Notes under the pieces: model-generated | Databases searched by the model: none | What the model was told of the DNA's origin: nothing | What the model saw: the letters and a program-made list of their open reading frames with translations, nothing else | NCBI GenBank assembly: GCA_900554385.1 | Contig: USHE01000016.1 | Location: forward strand, 1-16,717 | Direction of reading: 5' to 3' | Length of the DNA stretch: 16,717 nucleotides | DNA from: an uncultured bacterium | GTDB lineage: Bacteria; Cyanobacteriota; Vampirovibrionia; Gastranaerophilales; Gastranaerophilaceae | Position numbers and translations under genes: made by a program | In this document: positions 1 to 7,006 of the stretch, in pieces | Position numbering within the stretch: position 1 is the stretch's first letter | Layout of the letters: every line of letters begins with the position of its first letter

Positions 1-696
1 TGTTTTACTAACAATAGTATCATAGAATGTTTTATTTAACTTTTTATCAGGTTTTTCAGCAACAAGATTTTTTGCCCAGGACTTTAAAGTATTTATATAT
101 TCATCATCATTAGCGAGAACATCTTTAAAGATTTTTTCACCGCCGTTATCAATATCCCCGGCAACACCGGAAATATTATCAAACGTATTCTTTAATGTAT
201 TAAAGACCCGTTCTTCTTTTGTAGCCCCTTTTGATTCTTTATAAAATTTTTCAATTTTGCTTAAGGAATCACCGTTAGCCCAGCACCAGGAAAGCCCTGC
301 CTTATTCTTAATAAAATCACCCATAATAGGTTTTTGTAATAAAGAAGCGGCACCTGCAACTACAAAACTTGGGATAATACAGTTAATTAATAAACCTGAT
401 GACTCACGTCTAAAAGCTTCAAAACCGCCCATAATATTAAGCTGGCGTTCATGAGTTTCTTTTCCATTTTCATCTTTTTTCTTAGAACCTATAAATGTTT
501 CAAAAAAAGTACGAGGAAGAATAGCTGTAGATAAATCTAAGAAAGTAACATTCCACATAGGTTCACGCTCACACGCCTGAACACCTCTTATCAGCAAGTC
601 GCCCATACCTTTAAACGCAGGCTGCTGCTTTTGTGGATTATTATTGTCCTTTTTAGGGGCATATTGTCTTCTACTTACACTAATCTTATCAATCAT
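1..696 (-). CDS. FKG-tagged protein of unknown function, 3' end outside the window
   Basis: This is an open frame of 232 codons with no stop, starting at the ATG at 696-694 and running off the left edge, so the C-terminus is missing. I do not recognise a characterised family. The N-terminus is basic and Asn/Gln-rich and leads to PAFKG at residues 26-30, the same P-x-F-K-G tag as in the protein at 9824-11203. Residues about 99-120 form a hydrophobic stretch (SGLLINCIIPSFVVAGAASLL region) that could cross or lie in a membrane; the rest is mixed charged and probably helical. The start has no clear Shine-Dalgarno sequence. A TATAAT on the minus strand at 750-745 and a 15-bp tandem repeat at 706-732 lie in front of it. 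Function cannot be stated. I am confident it is coding because the frame is long, uses the window's normal codons and has the shared tag. Confidence 0.8.
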   Translation of the reverse strand, partial: MIDKISVSRRQYAPKKDNNNPQKQQPAFKGMGDLLIRGVQACEREPMWNVTFLDLSTAILPRTFFETFIGSKKKDENGKETHERQLNIMGGFEAFRRESSGLLINCIIPSFVVAGAASLLQKPIMGDFIKNKAGLSWCWANGDSLSKIEKFYKESKGATKEERVFNTLKNTFDNISGVAGDIDNGGEKIFKDVLANDDEYINTLKSWAKNLVAEKPDKKLNKTFYDTIVSKT

Positions 697-705
697 AAAT
701 ACTAT

Positions 706-732
706 TTACTGTCGTCTGGTTTACTGTTGTCT
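706..732. repeat. 15-bp period imperfect tandem repeat in the FKG gene leader
   Basis: TTACTGTCGTCT (706-717) is repeated as TTACTGTTGTCT (721-732) with 11 of 12 bases matching and a period of 15. It lies between the -10-like TATAAT (750-745, minus strand) and the start codon at 696, so it would be in the 5' leader of the transcript. It could be a binding site for a regulator or simply a slippage duplication. Confidence 0.5.
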
Positions 733-744
733 AATGTACACTTA

Positions 745-750
745 ATTATA
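745..750 (-). promoter_or_regulatory. Candidate -10 of the FKG gene
   Basis: The minus strand reads TATAAT here, about 48 bases before the ATG at 696. The region 17 bases upstream (TTTTAT) is a poor -35, so this is only a candidate. Confidence 0.3.
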
Positions 751-1044
751 ACAACACTACGATAAGAATAAAAGTCCTGAATTTTAAAAATTGCGTAAGT
801 TATAGCAAATGTAAAGAGAATATTAAGAGCAATATATGATTTTTTTTATAAAAATAAAATAGTTTACAAATAATATAAAATTCAGTAGGAATTTAATATT
901 ATTGGCAAAAAAAAACAGATTAAAATCTAAAAAATCAATGCTATAAATTTTGTAAATTTTTGTAACAAAAAATGCTACAACACTTTATACGTATAGACAA
1001 AGTATATAAGAAATAGCGACAACAACAGCCGACACAACAATAAT

Positions 1045-1266
1045 TTAAAAATCCAATAATTCACTCACTGACATGTTAAATGCAGAAGCTATTTTTACAA
1101 GAGTAAGATACTTAGGCTCAACAATAGCCTGTTCAATTCTTGAAAAAGTTGACGGCTCAAGTCCGTTCTTATAACAAATTTCAGTAAGAGTATATTTTTT
1201 CATCTTGCGTAAAGAATGAATACGCTCTCCCAACTTTTGCAATTTTACTAAATCATTTTCTTGCAT
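1045..1266 (-). CDS. Short XRE-family HTH transcriptional repressor (module 1)
   Basis: A 73-residue protein that is essentially one Cro/CI-type helix-turn-helix domain: LGERIHSLRKMKKYTLTEICYKN, then the recognition-helix region GLEPSTFSRIEQAIVEPKYLTLVKIASAF and the closing VSELLDF. It lacks any effector or dimerisation domain, so it most likely acts as a small DNA-binding repressor. I chose the ATG at 1266-1264. The frame is open upstream to a TTG at 1314, but that extension would translate the operator DNA and adds nothing HTH-like. There is no Shine-Dalgarno; TAAAAT sits 7 bases before the ATG, so the message may be leaderless. One TTGCANNNNTGCAA palindrome covers the start codon and another lies near the -35 position, implying autorepression. 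It faces the prepilin-like gene at 1379, which a third palindrome would control. Confidence 0.85.
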   Translation of the reverse strand: MQENDLVKLQKLGERIHSLRKMKKYTLTEICYKNGLEPSTFSRIEQAIVEPKYLTLVKIASAFNMSVSELLDF

Positions 1267-1274
1267 ACATGCAA
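1261..1274. promoter_or_regulatory. Operator A, TTGCATACATGCAA, on the XRE start codon
   Basis: A 14-bp palindrome with arms TTGCA/TGCAA. It overlaps the ATG (1266-1264) and the predicted transcription start of the XRE gene, the position expected for an autorepressor site. It is one of three copies of the same arms within 90 bp. Confidence 0.7.
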
Positions 1275-1279
1275 TTTTA
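1274..1279 (-). promoter_or_regulatory. Candidate -10 of the XRE gene (leaderless)
   Basis: The minus strand reads TAAAAT and is followed by 7 bases and then the ATG at 1266. There is no Shine-Dalgarno sequence in between. This spacing puts the transcription start at or next to the A of ATG. Confidence 0.4.
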
Positions 1280-1300
1280 ATGTTAATATGTTTGCGAAAT

Positions 1301-1314
1301 TTGCATGCGTGCAA
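1301..1314. promoter_or_regulatory. Operator B, TTGCATGCGTGCAA
   Basis: Second copy of the TTGCANNNNTGCAA palindrome. The symmetry extends to 22 bp (1297-1318, AAATTTGCA/TGCAAATTT arms), making it the most symmetric of the three and probably the strongest site. It lies where the -35 of the XRE promoter would be. Confidence 0.7.
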
Positions 1315-1334
1315 ATTTTATATTAATATATATT

Positions 1335-1348
1335 TTGCATACGTGCAA
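1335..1348. promoter_or_regulatory. Operator C, TTGCATACGTGCAA, on the prepilin side
   Basis: Third copy of the palindrome, 31 bases upstream of the prepilin ATG at 1379 and just before CATAAT (1351-1356), a possible -10. Binding here would block transcription of the prepilin gene. Centres of A, B and C are spaced 40 and 34 bp. Confidence 0.7.
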
Positions 1349-1378
1349 TTCATAATACTTGATTTATAAGGAGGTTAA

Positions 1379-2083
1379 ATGAAAAATAAAGCATTTACAT
1401 TAGCAGAAGTACTTATAACATTGGGGATAATCGGAATTGTTGCAGCAATGACACTGCCTGCATTAATTCAAAAAAACGCTAATTAAGTAGTTGAGACAAG
1501 ACTAGCAAAATTTTATTCAGGGATTAATCAAGCAATCAAATTAGCCGAAGTTGATTATGGTGATAAATCTTATTGGTATCAAGACACAAATAACATTGAT
1601 ATAGATGAAGAAGGTAAGCCAATAAATGGCAGCTCAACTGTAGAAAAATGGTGGAATAAGTATATTGCACCTTATATGAAAACCATAGAAGTAAAATATG
1701 ATACCAACGGACTTCCAATTTTTATATTTGCTGATGGATCTTCATTAAAAGCAAATCAAACCAGTGCAATGAGAGATTGGATATTTTATACCACAGATAG
1801 AGATAAATGCATAAAAAAATACGGATCAGAAGACGAAAGCAGAGGGAAATGCTCTTTTGCGTTTATTTATGCACCAACTAATGAAGCATTTCCATATAAC
1901 TATAAAAAAGGATTTGAACCTTATAAGGCGGGGTGGGATGGAACAAAAGAAGGCCTATATGACAGCAATGGTTTAGGATGCAATAACAAAGAAGGGAACA
2001 TGAACAAAGCATTTTGCGGGGCTTTAATTCAGTATAACGGATGGGAAATACCTGATGATTATCCATTTAAGGTAAGTTATTAA
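1379..2083 (+). pseudogene. Type IV prepilin-like protein interrupted by an in-frame TAA
   Basis: The gene starts at the ATG at 1379 behind a strong Shine-Dalgarno AAGGAGGT (1368-1375). The first 35 codons give a class III/type IV prepilin leader, MKNKA-FTLAEVLITLGIIG, with Glu at mature position 5 and a hydrophobic N-terminal helix. Codon 36 is TAA (1484-1486). The same frame then continues without another stop for 198 codons to the TAA at 2081-2083: VVETRLAKFYSGINQAIKLAE, then a globular, Cys-containing C-terminal domain (residues such as DKCIKKYG, GKCSFAFIY, LGCNNKEG). The continuing frame shows that the codon was recently a sense codon, probably Lys between Asn and Val. As written, only a 35-residue leader peptide would be made. 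Its 3' end overlaps the convergent cca gene by 17 bases. Prepilins of this kind are exported and cleaved by prepilin peptidase, then join pili or pseudopili. Confidence 0.85.
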
Positions 2084-3488
2084 TAAATTCGATTGCTTGT
2101 TCTTTTGTCGTTACATCTCCGGATAATTGAGCCTCATGCAGAGCTTTAAGAATTTCTCCCAATCGCTTCGAAGGTTTCAGATTTAACAGCTTCATAATTT
2201 CGTTTCCGTCAAGCAAAATAGGCAAAGGCTCTAAAGTATCTTTAACAGAAAGATAGTATTCGCACAATTTATTTAATGCTGATATATTTTTATCAACCAT
2301 TTCATCAGAAACAGCTTCTCCACGTGCAGAAAGCCTGTCAGCCTTTGCCAGAACAATATTATCAATGACACATTCCTCCATTTTTCGAATATAACGCATC
2401 ATAACCTTTTCGCCGTTTTGAGTAGAAAAATCAACTTCAGGGGCAGACATAACCTGTGACGGATAAATATGATTTTTTATCATTGAAAATATATATTCAA
2501 TCTGTTTGTTTGAAAAATTCATATTTTTAAGCAGCGGCACTGACATTTTAGCCCCAACATCGTCGTGTTTAATAAACCTGTGGCGACCGGTATCTTCTTC
2601 TATTATCCAAGTAGAAAACTTACCGATATCATGCAAAAATCCCGCAAGTTTCAAATGTGCAAGACGGGTTGAACCGCCAAAATCTACTCTTTCAAGGTGC
2701 TGTTTTACTTCCTCCGATGAATTTTCATAAATAAGCTGAATCTGCCTTACCGTTTCAACTGAATGATGAAACAAATCAAGATGATGATGAGTATTTGGAG
2801 GAACCTGTTTTAATTCTTTTACAACAGGAAAAATTTCTTCCAAAAGCCAGGTTTTATCCATATTAACCAAAGCTTTATCTGCATATTTACCGCCAAAAAG
2901 CAAAATCAACTCATGCACAATCCGCTCAACTGCAGGTTTGTGTATTAACTTAACGAACTTACACACAGCATGGATCGTTTCGGGCGTAAGTTCAAAGCCT
3001 AACGTTGACTGAAATCTATAAACTCTTAATATACGCAGAGGATCATCTTCAAAGTTATGTTCATTTATATAATTAATTGTTCTGTTATGAATATCTGTAA
3101 CGCCGCCGCACAAATCAACAATCTCAGCAGTTCTAATATTGACTGCAATTGCATTAATTGTCAAATCCCTGCGCATTAAATCCTTATGCAAAGAACCTTC
3201 CAACGGATTTGTAACATCAATGTAATTAACTTTATCAGGCAAAACAATCCGATAAATTTTATTAACCTCGTCAAGCGGAACAAATACAGCGTCAAACAGC
3301 TTTTGTAATTTTAGCGCAAACTCTCGTGCACCTTCATCAAACACAAAACTATCTCTGTCAAAGCGTTCATTATCCAAAAGGAAGTCCCTTACAGTACCGC
3401 CAACAACGTAAATCTCATTATCAAACGCTGATGTTATTTTAGAAAGAATTTTATCTGATGTAATTTTATTTTTGATTAGAGTATTCAT
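2067..3488 (-). CDS. cca: CCA tRNA nucleotidyltransferase with HD domain
   Basis: A 473-residue class II nucleotidyltransferase that adds or repairs the CCA end of tRNA in the cytoplasm. In order: the GG-x-VRD signature (residues 30-35, VVGGTVRDFLL), the metal-binding DRD (44-46) with a third carboxylate in YID (91), RRDLTINAIA (106-115), the EDDPLRILR template-binding motif (147-155), and an HD domain with LAGFLHDIGK (281-290) flanked by other His residues (THHHLDLFHHS, 233-243). The HD part suggests phosphohydrolase activity as in E. coli-type CCA enzymes, or a role as one half of the split A-adding/CC-adding system known in cyanobacteria; the sequence alone cannot separate these or exclude a poly(A) polymerase. 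The start at 3488 lies inside the 3' end of rsmE (23-base overlap), so the two are translationally coupled in a minus-strand run with the ldcA-like gene. Confidence 0.85.
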   Translation of the reverse strand: MNTLIKNKITSDKILSKITSAFDNEIYVVGGTVRDFLLDNERFDRDSFVFDEGAREFALKLQKLFDAVFVPLDEVNKIYRIVLPDKVNYIDVTNPLEGSLHKDLMRRDLTINAIAVNIRTAEIVDLCGGVTDIHNRTINYINEHNFEDDPLRILRVYRFQSTLGFELTPETIHAVCKFVKLIHKPAVERIVHELILLFGGKYADKALVNMDKTWLLEEIFPVVKELKQVPPNTHHHLDLFHHSVETVRQIQLIYENSSEEVKQHLERVDFGGSTRLAHLKLAGFLHDIGKFSTWIIEEDTGRHRFIKHDDVGAKMSVPLLKNMNFSNKQIEYIFSMIKNHIYPSQVMSAPEVDFSTQNGEKVMMRYIRKMEECVIDNIVLAKADRLSARGEAVSDEMVDKNISALNKLCEYYLSVKDTLEPLPILLDGNEIMKLLNLKPSKRLGEILKALHEAQLSGDVTTKEQAIEFINNLP

Positions 3489-4206
3489 AAATAATATTTC
3501 CTAACGCAACTATTACTGCAGTTTCAGCCTTTAAGATTAAATCCCCGAGAGTAAGCATCGGAATATTATTTTCTTTAAAGAAATCAAATTCCTTATCTGA
3601 AAAACCACCCTCAGGACCTATTATAACAAGAACTTTTTCTCCTTTTTTAACAGGATTTTCAAGACAATATTCGTGAAGTGTCCGACTTGTACGCCGTTCA
3701 CAAAATGCAATTATCTTATCAAAATTATGTTCGCTCAAAAGTTTTTCAAGTGTCGCCGAATTCCCGCATGTTGGAATATCAGCTCTCTCGCACTGCTTTG
3801 AGGCTTCATACATAATTCGCTGCCACTTCGTTATTTTTTTCTCGATAACACTTTTATTAAGGCTGCAATTATCAGTAAAAACAGGATATACGGCTTCTGC
3901 CCCGAGTTCTGTTGCTTTTTCAATAATGACAGACTGTGCATCACTCCGGAGTGGGCTTTGTGCAAGATATAATCTAAAATCAAGGTTTCTAGCAGACTTA
4001 TAAGAATTTTCAATTTTCGCTGTTATCTCCCTACTTGTAATTTGTTCAACAACAGTTTCGTATTGAATTTTATTTTCGTCAATTAAAAGTAGCTTTTCCC
4101 CTGCACGAACCCGCAAGGATTTGGCAATATGCCTGTAATTATCTTCATCACAAATTACTGCGTACCCGTTAATAATATTTTCTGATTTTACGAAAAAATG
4201 CGGCAA
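3466..4206 (-). CDS. rsmE: 16S rRNA (uracil-1498-N3)-methyltransferase RsmE
   Basis: A 246-residue SPOUT-class methyltransferase that methylates U1498 of 16S rRNA using S-adenosylmethionine. The N-terminal RNA-binding domain starts MPHFFV and contains the HIAKSLRVRAGEKLLL stretch (26-41). The catalytic part has IIEKATELGAEAVYPVF (94-110), the YEASKQCERADIP stretch (133-145), the trefoil-knot SAM-binding GPEGGFS (197-203) and LGDLILKAETA (220-230), the last being the family's LG-RILRAETA with Lys for Arg. The start is a TTG at 4206-4204, chosen because a consensus AGGAGGT lies at 4218-4212 with a 5-base gap and because the family begins M-P-x-F-F-V. It follows the ldcA-like gene by 11 bases and overlaps cca. 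Confidence 0.9.
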   Translation of the reverse strand: MPHFFVKSENIINGYAVICDEDNYRHIAKSLRVRAGEKLLLIDENKIQYETVVEQITSREITAKIENSYKSARNLDFRLYLAQSPLRSDAQSVIIEKATELGAEAVYPVFTDNCSLNKSVIEKKITKWQRIMYEASKQCERADIPTCGNSATLEKLLSEHNFDKIIAFCERRTSRTLHEYCLENPVKKGEKVLVIIGPEGGFSDKEFDFFKENNIPMLTLGDLILKAETAVIVALGNIIYEYSNQK

Positions 4207-4211
4207 AAAAG

Positions 4212-4218
4212 ACCTCCT
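4212..4218 (-). promoter_or_regulatory. Consensus Shine-Dalgarno that fixes the TTG start of rsmE
   Basis: The minus strand reads TAAGGAGGTCTTTTTTG. The TAA is the stop of the upstream ldcA-like gene, AGGAGGT is the ribosome binding site, and TTG is the rsmE start. Stop and ribosome site overlap, favouring reinitiation by the same ribosomes. Confidence 0.75.
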
Positions 4219-5099
4219 TAAAACATTTTATATGACAAAATGCCATCTTGCAAATAACCTCGCGCTCCTATAGGAACTGTCTGCTTGTCAGACGCATGAG
4301 TAAATCTAAATCCGCCGTAAGCCGGTACATCAAGAATTTTAGCAGTTTCTGTAAATATTTCACTAAGCCAGTTTTCGTCACCGCAATCAAGAAATTCTCC
4401 AAAAGCAATACCCTTACAGTTTTTACGAAACTCTTTTATATTAATAAGCTGATTTAGCATTTTATCAATTTTATAAACAGGTTCATTCAAATCTTCTGCG
4501 ATAAAGATAAAATCTTCTTCCGGCAAAAAATCGATTCCGCACAAAGAAACTATAGTTGAAAGATTACCGCCCCAGATAATTCCTTCAGAATTCCCGGAGA
4601 AGAACGTTACTGTTGAAAAATATTCTTCACGACCGCCTGATAGAACATTAAAGAAAGATTTTGCAGTAAAATCGGTAATATCATTAAAATCAGACTGTGC
4701 CATCGGACCTGAAAAAGTTATTAAATCCGAATATTTTGCCATCATAAGCGACAACGCTGTAATATCTGAATACCCGCAAAAGATTTTAGGATTTCTTCGA
4801 ATAATATCAAAATCTATATATTTAATTAATCTTATAGAACCATACCCGCCGCGTGCGCACAAAATTGCATTAACCGAGTTATCAAGAAACGCTTCATGCA
4901 AATCCTCAACACGCTCCTCATCAGTTCCCGCCATATAACGAAATGAATTAAACACATTTTTACCTAATTTAACTCTTAAGTTACACTTTTCCAGATATAC
5001 CTGAGCCTTTATAATCTCGTCATAGCAAACCTCTCCGGCAGGTGCTATAATAGCAACAGTATCTCCTTCTTTTAAATACGGCGGTTTAATTAAGTTCAT
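4218..5099 (-). CDS. LD-carboxypeptidase (peptidase S66, LdcA/MccF type)
   Basis: A 293-residue serine peptidase of family S66. These enzymes remove the terminal D-alanine of muropeptide tetrapeptides during wall recycling (LdcA) or inactivate microcin C-like compounds (MccF). The N-terminal PPYLKEGDTVAIIAPAG is typical. The nucleophile sits in GYSD (Ser111), with ARGGYG (82-87) ahead of it. The other expected triad members are Glu202 (IAEDLNEP) and His268 (FTHASDKQTVPIG). WGGNLS (176-181) is the conserved core motif. There is no signal peptide, so it is cytoplasmic, which fits muropeptide recycling. It heads the minus-strand run ldcA-like > rsmE > cca and is divergent from dnaX with 41 bases between start codons. 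The start has a weak ribosome site (AAGGG, about 7 bases away). Confidence 0.88.
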   Translation of the reverse strand: MNLIKPPYLKEGDTVAIIAPAGEVCYDEIIKAQVYLEKCNLRVKLGKNVFNSFRYMAGTDEERVEDLHEAFLDNSVNAILCARGGYGSIRLIKYIDFDIIRRNPKIFCGYSDITALSLMMAKYSDLITFSGPMAQSDFNDITDFTAKSFFNVLSGGREEYFSTVTFFSGNSEGIIWGGNLSTIVSLCGIDFLPEEDFIFIAEDLNEPVYKIDKMLNQLINIKEFRKNCKGIAFGEFLDCGDENWLSEIFTETAKILDVPAYGGFRFTHASDKQTVPIGARGYLQDGILSYKMF

Positions 5100-5125
5100 A
5101 TTTTACCCTTTTTTCTAACTTTTGT

Positions 5126-5131
5126 TATACT
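5126..5131 (+). promoter_or_regulatory. Candidate -10 of dnaX (leaderless)
   Basis: TATACT ends 9 bases before the dnaX ATG at 5141. No Shine-Dalgarno sequence is present between them (TATTAATATC). The 41-base space to the divergent ldcA-like gene leaves little room for a normal leader. Confidence 0.35.
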
Positions 5132-5140
5132 ATTAATATC

Positions 5141-6388
5141 ATGAACGAGAAATATATTCCATTATACAGAAAATATCGTCCGCAAAAACTGGAAGAAATT
5201 GTAGGACAGGAACACATAAAAAAAGCCTTAACAAACGCAATTGCAATGGACAGAATTTCACACGCATATCTGTTTACAGGTCCGCGCGGTACAGGTAAAA
5301 CATCCACAGCACGTATTTTTGCAAAATCTTTGAATTGCAAAGAAGGTCCGACAATTACTCCGTGCGGTAAATGTGAAAACTGTATTGATATTACAAACTC
5401 TGTACCAATGGATGTTATAGAAATTGATGCTGCGAGTAACAGAAAAGTTGAAGATGCACAAAATATTCTCGAAAAAGTTATGTACGCACCGGTAAACAGC
5501 CGATATAAAATTTACATAATTGACGAAGTACACATGCTTTCAAATACAGCGTTTAACGCACTTTTAAAAACGCTTGAAGAACCGCCTAAAAATGTTATTT
5601 TTATACTCGCAACAACAGAAGTGCATAAAGTTCTCGACACTATCAAAAGCCGCTGTCAGCGATTTGATTTCAGAAGAATTACAACCGATGATATTGTGAA
5701 ACATTTACGATACATTTCCGACAGTGAAAAAATTAATATTACAGACGATGCATTGTTTACAATTGCCCAAAATTCAGCAGGCGGAATGCGTGACAGCATA
5801 GCATTACTTGACCAATTAAGCATTCTTGACGGAGAAGAAGCAATTTCAACAGATGATATTAACAATCTTCTCGGTCGTTTATCCTTTGACACCCTGCATA
5901 AACTTTCAGCGGGAATTACCTCATCAAACCCGCAGGAAGCAATTGAAACTTTAGAAAAAATCTATAATTCAGGTAACGAGCCTACTCAAATATTAACCAA
6001 TTTACTTGATTATTTCAAAAATCTTTTAATAGTAAAAAATTGCAAACCTGAAATTGTCTTTGAATTGACACAACTTAATGAAGCACAGATTAAAGAATTA
6101 CAGGCTCAGGCTAAAAGCTTAGACACTCATCAGATAACATTCTTAATCGACAAAACCGCGGATTATATCAAAGAGGTAAAAACAACAAACAATCCGCGTT
6201 TGTGGCTGGAAGTCGGTATTATTGATTTAGCGAACCTTGCAGAAAATACATCTTTGGCAGAACTTCAAAACAGACTGTCAAGACTTGAAGGAGGTTCTCC
6301 TGTCCAGACGTCAACTGCTGCGTACAAAACACCTCCTGCACCTGTTTTGAACAGACAAAAAATAAAAGATTTAACCGACGACAAATAA
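5141..6388 (+). CDS. dnaX: DNA polymerase III clamp-loader subunit DnaX, gamma-length part
   Basis: A 415-residue AAA+ ATPase, the gamma/tau subunit that loads the sliding clamp. It shows the family start YIPLYRKYRPQKLEEIVGQEH, Walker A GPRGTGKT (47-54), a zinc site of four Cys (66, 75, 78, 81), Walker B DEVH (128-131), sensor 1 ATTE (157-160) and the arginine-finger SRC (170-172). The helical collar domain follows to about residue 365, then a linker. The frame ends in TAA at 6386-6388, but the same frame is open again to 7006 and encodes the rest of DnaX (see the next entry). The 415-residue product is close to E. coli gamma (431 residues, made there by frameshifting). There is no Shine-Dalgarno; TATACT at 5126-5131 suggests a leaderless message. 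Confidence 0.92.
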   Translation: MNEKYIPLYRKYRPQKLEEIVGQEHIKKALTNAIAMDRISHAYLFTGPRGTGKTSTARIFAKSLNCKEGPTITPCGKCENCIDITNSVPMDVIEIDAASNRKVEDAQNILEKVMYAPVNSRYKIYIIDEVHMLSNTAFNALLKTLEEPPKNVIFILATTEVHKVLDTIKSRCQRFDFRRITTDDIVKHLRYISDSEKINITDDALFTIAQNSAGGMRDSIALLDQLSILDGEEAISTDDINNLLGRLSFDTLHKLSAGITSSNPQEAIETLEKIYNSGNEPTQILTNLLDYFKNLLIVKNCKPEIVFELTQLNEAQIKELQAQAKSLDTHQITFLIDKTADYIKEVKTTNNPRLWLEVGIIDLANLAENTSLAELQNRLSRLEGGSPVQTSTAAYKTPPAPVLNRQKIKDLTDDK

Positions 6389-7006
6389 GTTAAACATGCA
6401 GAACAAGCACCTGCGCCAAAACCTGCGGAACCAGTCAAAGCCGATCCTGTAAAACATGAAGAACCTGCACAGGAAGATTTTGCCCCAATGCCTATAGCAA
6501 AATCTATACCTTCTGATGACATAAGCATTCTCTGGGGTCAGTTGCTTGATAACATCTCAAGTCCGCCAACCCGCGCACTTTTAAAACAGTGGGCTAATCC
6601 TGTAAAAATTTCGGCAGAAGAAACTGTTCTTTCAATGAAAAACGAAATTTTCCTTAACCAGATTCAAAACGGTAATAAGAAACAGGCAATTATAGAAGCC
6701 CTTGATGCAATGTTTGGTCAATCGAATTCAAACATAACAATTAGACTACCTCTGCCAGATGACGTAACAGTCAAGGCTTCTCCCAGGCAATTAAGCCATT
6801 CACAGCCTGCTTCAACCCAACAACAAAAAACCCCTCCGACTCAAAAACCTTCAATAAAGATTGAAGAACCTGCAGAAGAAGATATTGAGCAAGCGCAAGA
6901 TGAAGTTTCTGAAGAACAACCGGCAAGAAAAACTACATATACAGAAAGTCATTCAGATATGGTAAATATGGTTATGGAGCTTTTTGACGGGAAAATAATA
7001 GATTAA
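6389..7006 (+). pseudogene. dnaX: DnaX tau-specific C-terminal part, in frame after a TAA
   Basis: This is the continuation of dnaX in the same frame, 205 codons after the TAA at 6386-6388. It starts with a Pro/Ala/Glu/Lys-rich linker (VKHAEQAPAPKPAEPVKADP and on, 33 codons before the first ATG at 6488). A folded segment follows, ISILWGQLLDNISSPPTRALL to IIEALDAMFG, of the type found in long DnaX proteins of Gram-positives and cyanobacteria. A second acidic linker leads to the closing VNMVMELFDGKIID, the usual DnaX C-terminal ending. In the family this region makes tau, which contacts the polymerase and helicase. It has no good ribosome site of its own at 6488, so as written it is either untranslated, made by stop readthrough, or the TAA is a base-call error. 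Read through, the protein would be 621 residues, near E. coli tau (643). It overlaps the convergent ribD by 4 bases. Confidence 0.8.

Larger units (their letters stand above)
697..1044. other. AT-rich intergenic gap between the FKG gene and the XRE gene
   Basis: I see no coding frame here. It holds the probable promoter and leader of the minus-strand FKG gene (TATAAT at 750-745, no good -35), the 15-bp tandem repeat at 706-732, a perfect 10-bp palindrome TATACGTATA at 986-995, and several A/T tracts. No convincing terminator hairpin is visible downstream of the XRE gene. Confidence 0.5.

Noticed and set aside
1267..1314. N-terminal extension of the first XRE protein from the TTG at 1314
   Set aside because: It would translate operator DNA, has no ribosome site and adds no HTH-like sequence; the ATG at 1266 fits the family.
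1676..2083. An independent 135-residue gene starting at 1676
   Set aside because: It is the C-terminal part of the interrupted prepilin, in the same frame, with no ribosome site at 1676.
6353..6372. A programmed frameshift site in the A-rich run of dnaX
   Set aside because: The C-terminal part is in the same frame as the N-terminal part, so a shift would not reach it, and the run is not a proper slippery heptamer in this frame.
6488..7006. A separate gene starting at the ATG at 6488
   Set aside because: The frame is continuous with dnaX through the single TAA, the 33 codons before this ATG are a normal DnaX linker, and there is no properly spaced ribosome site.
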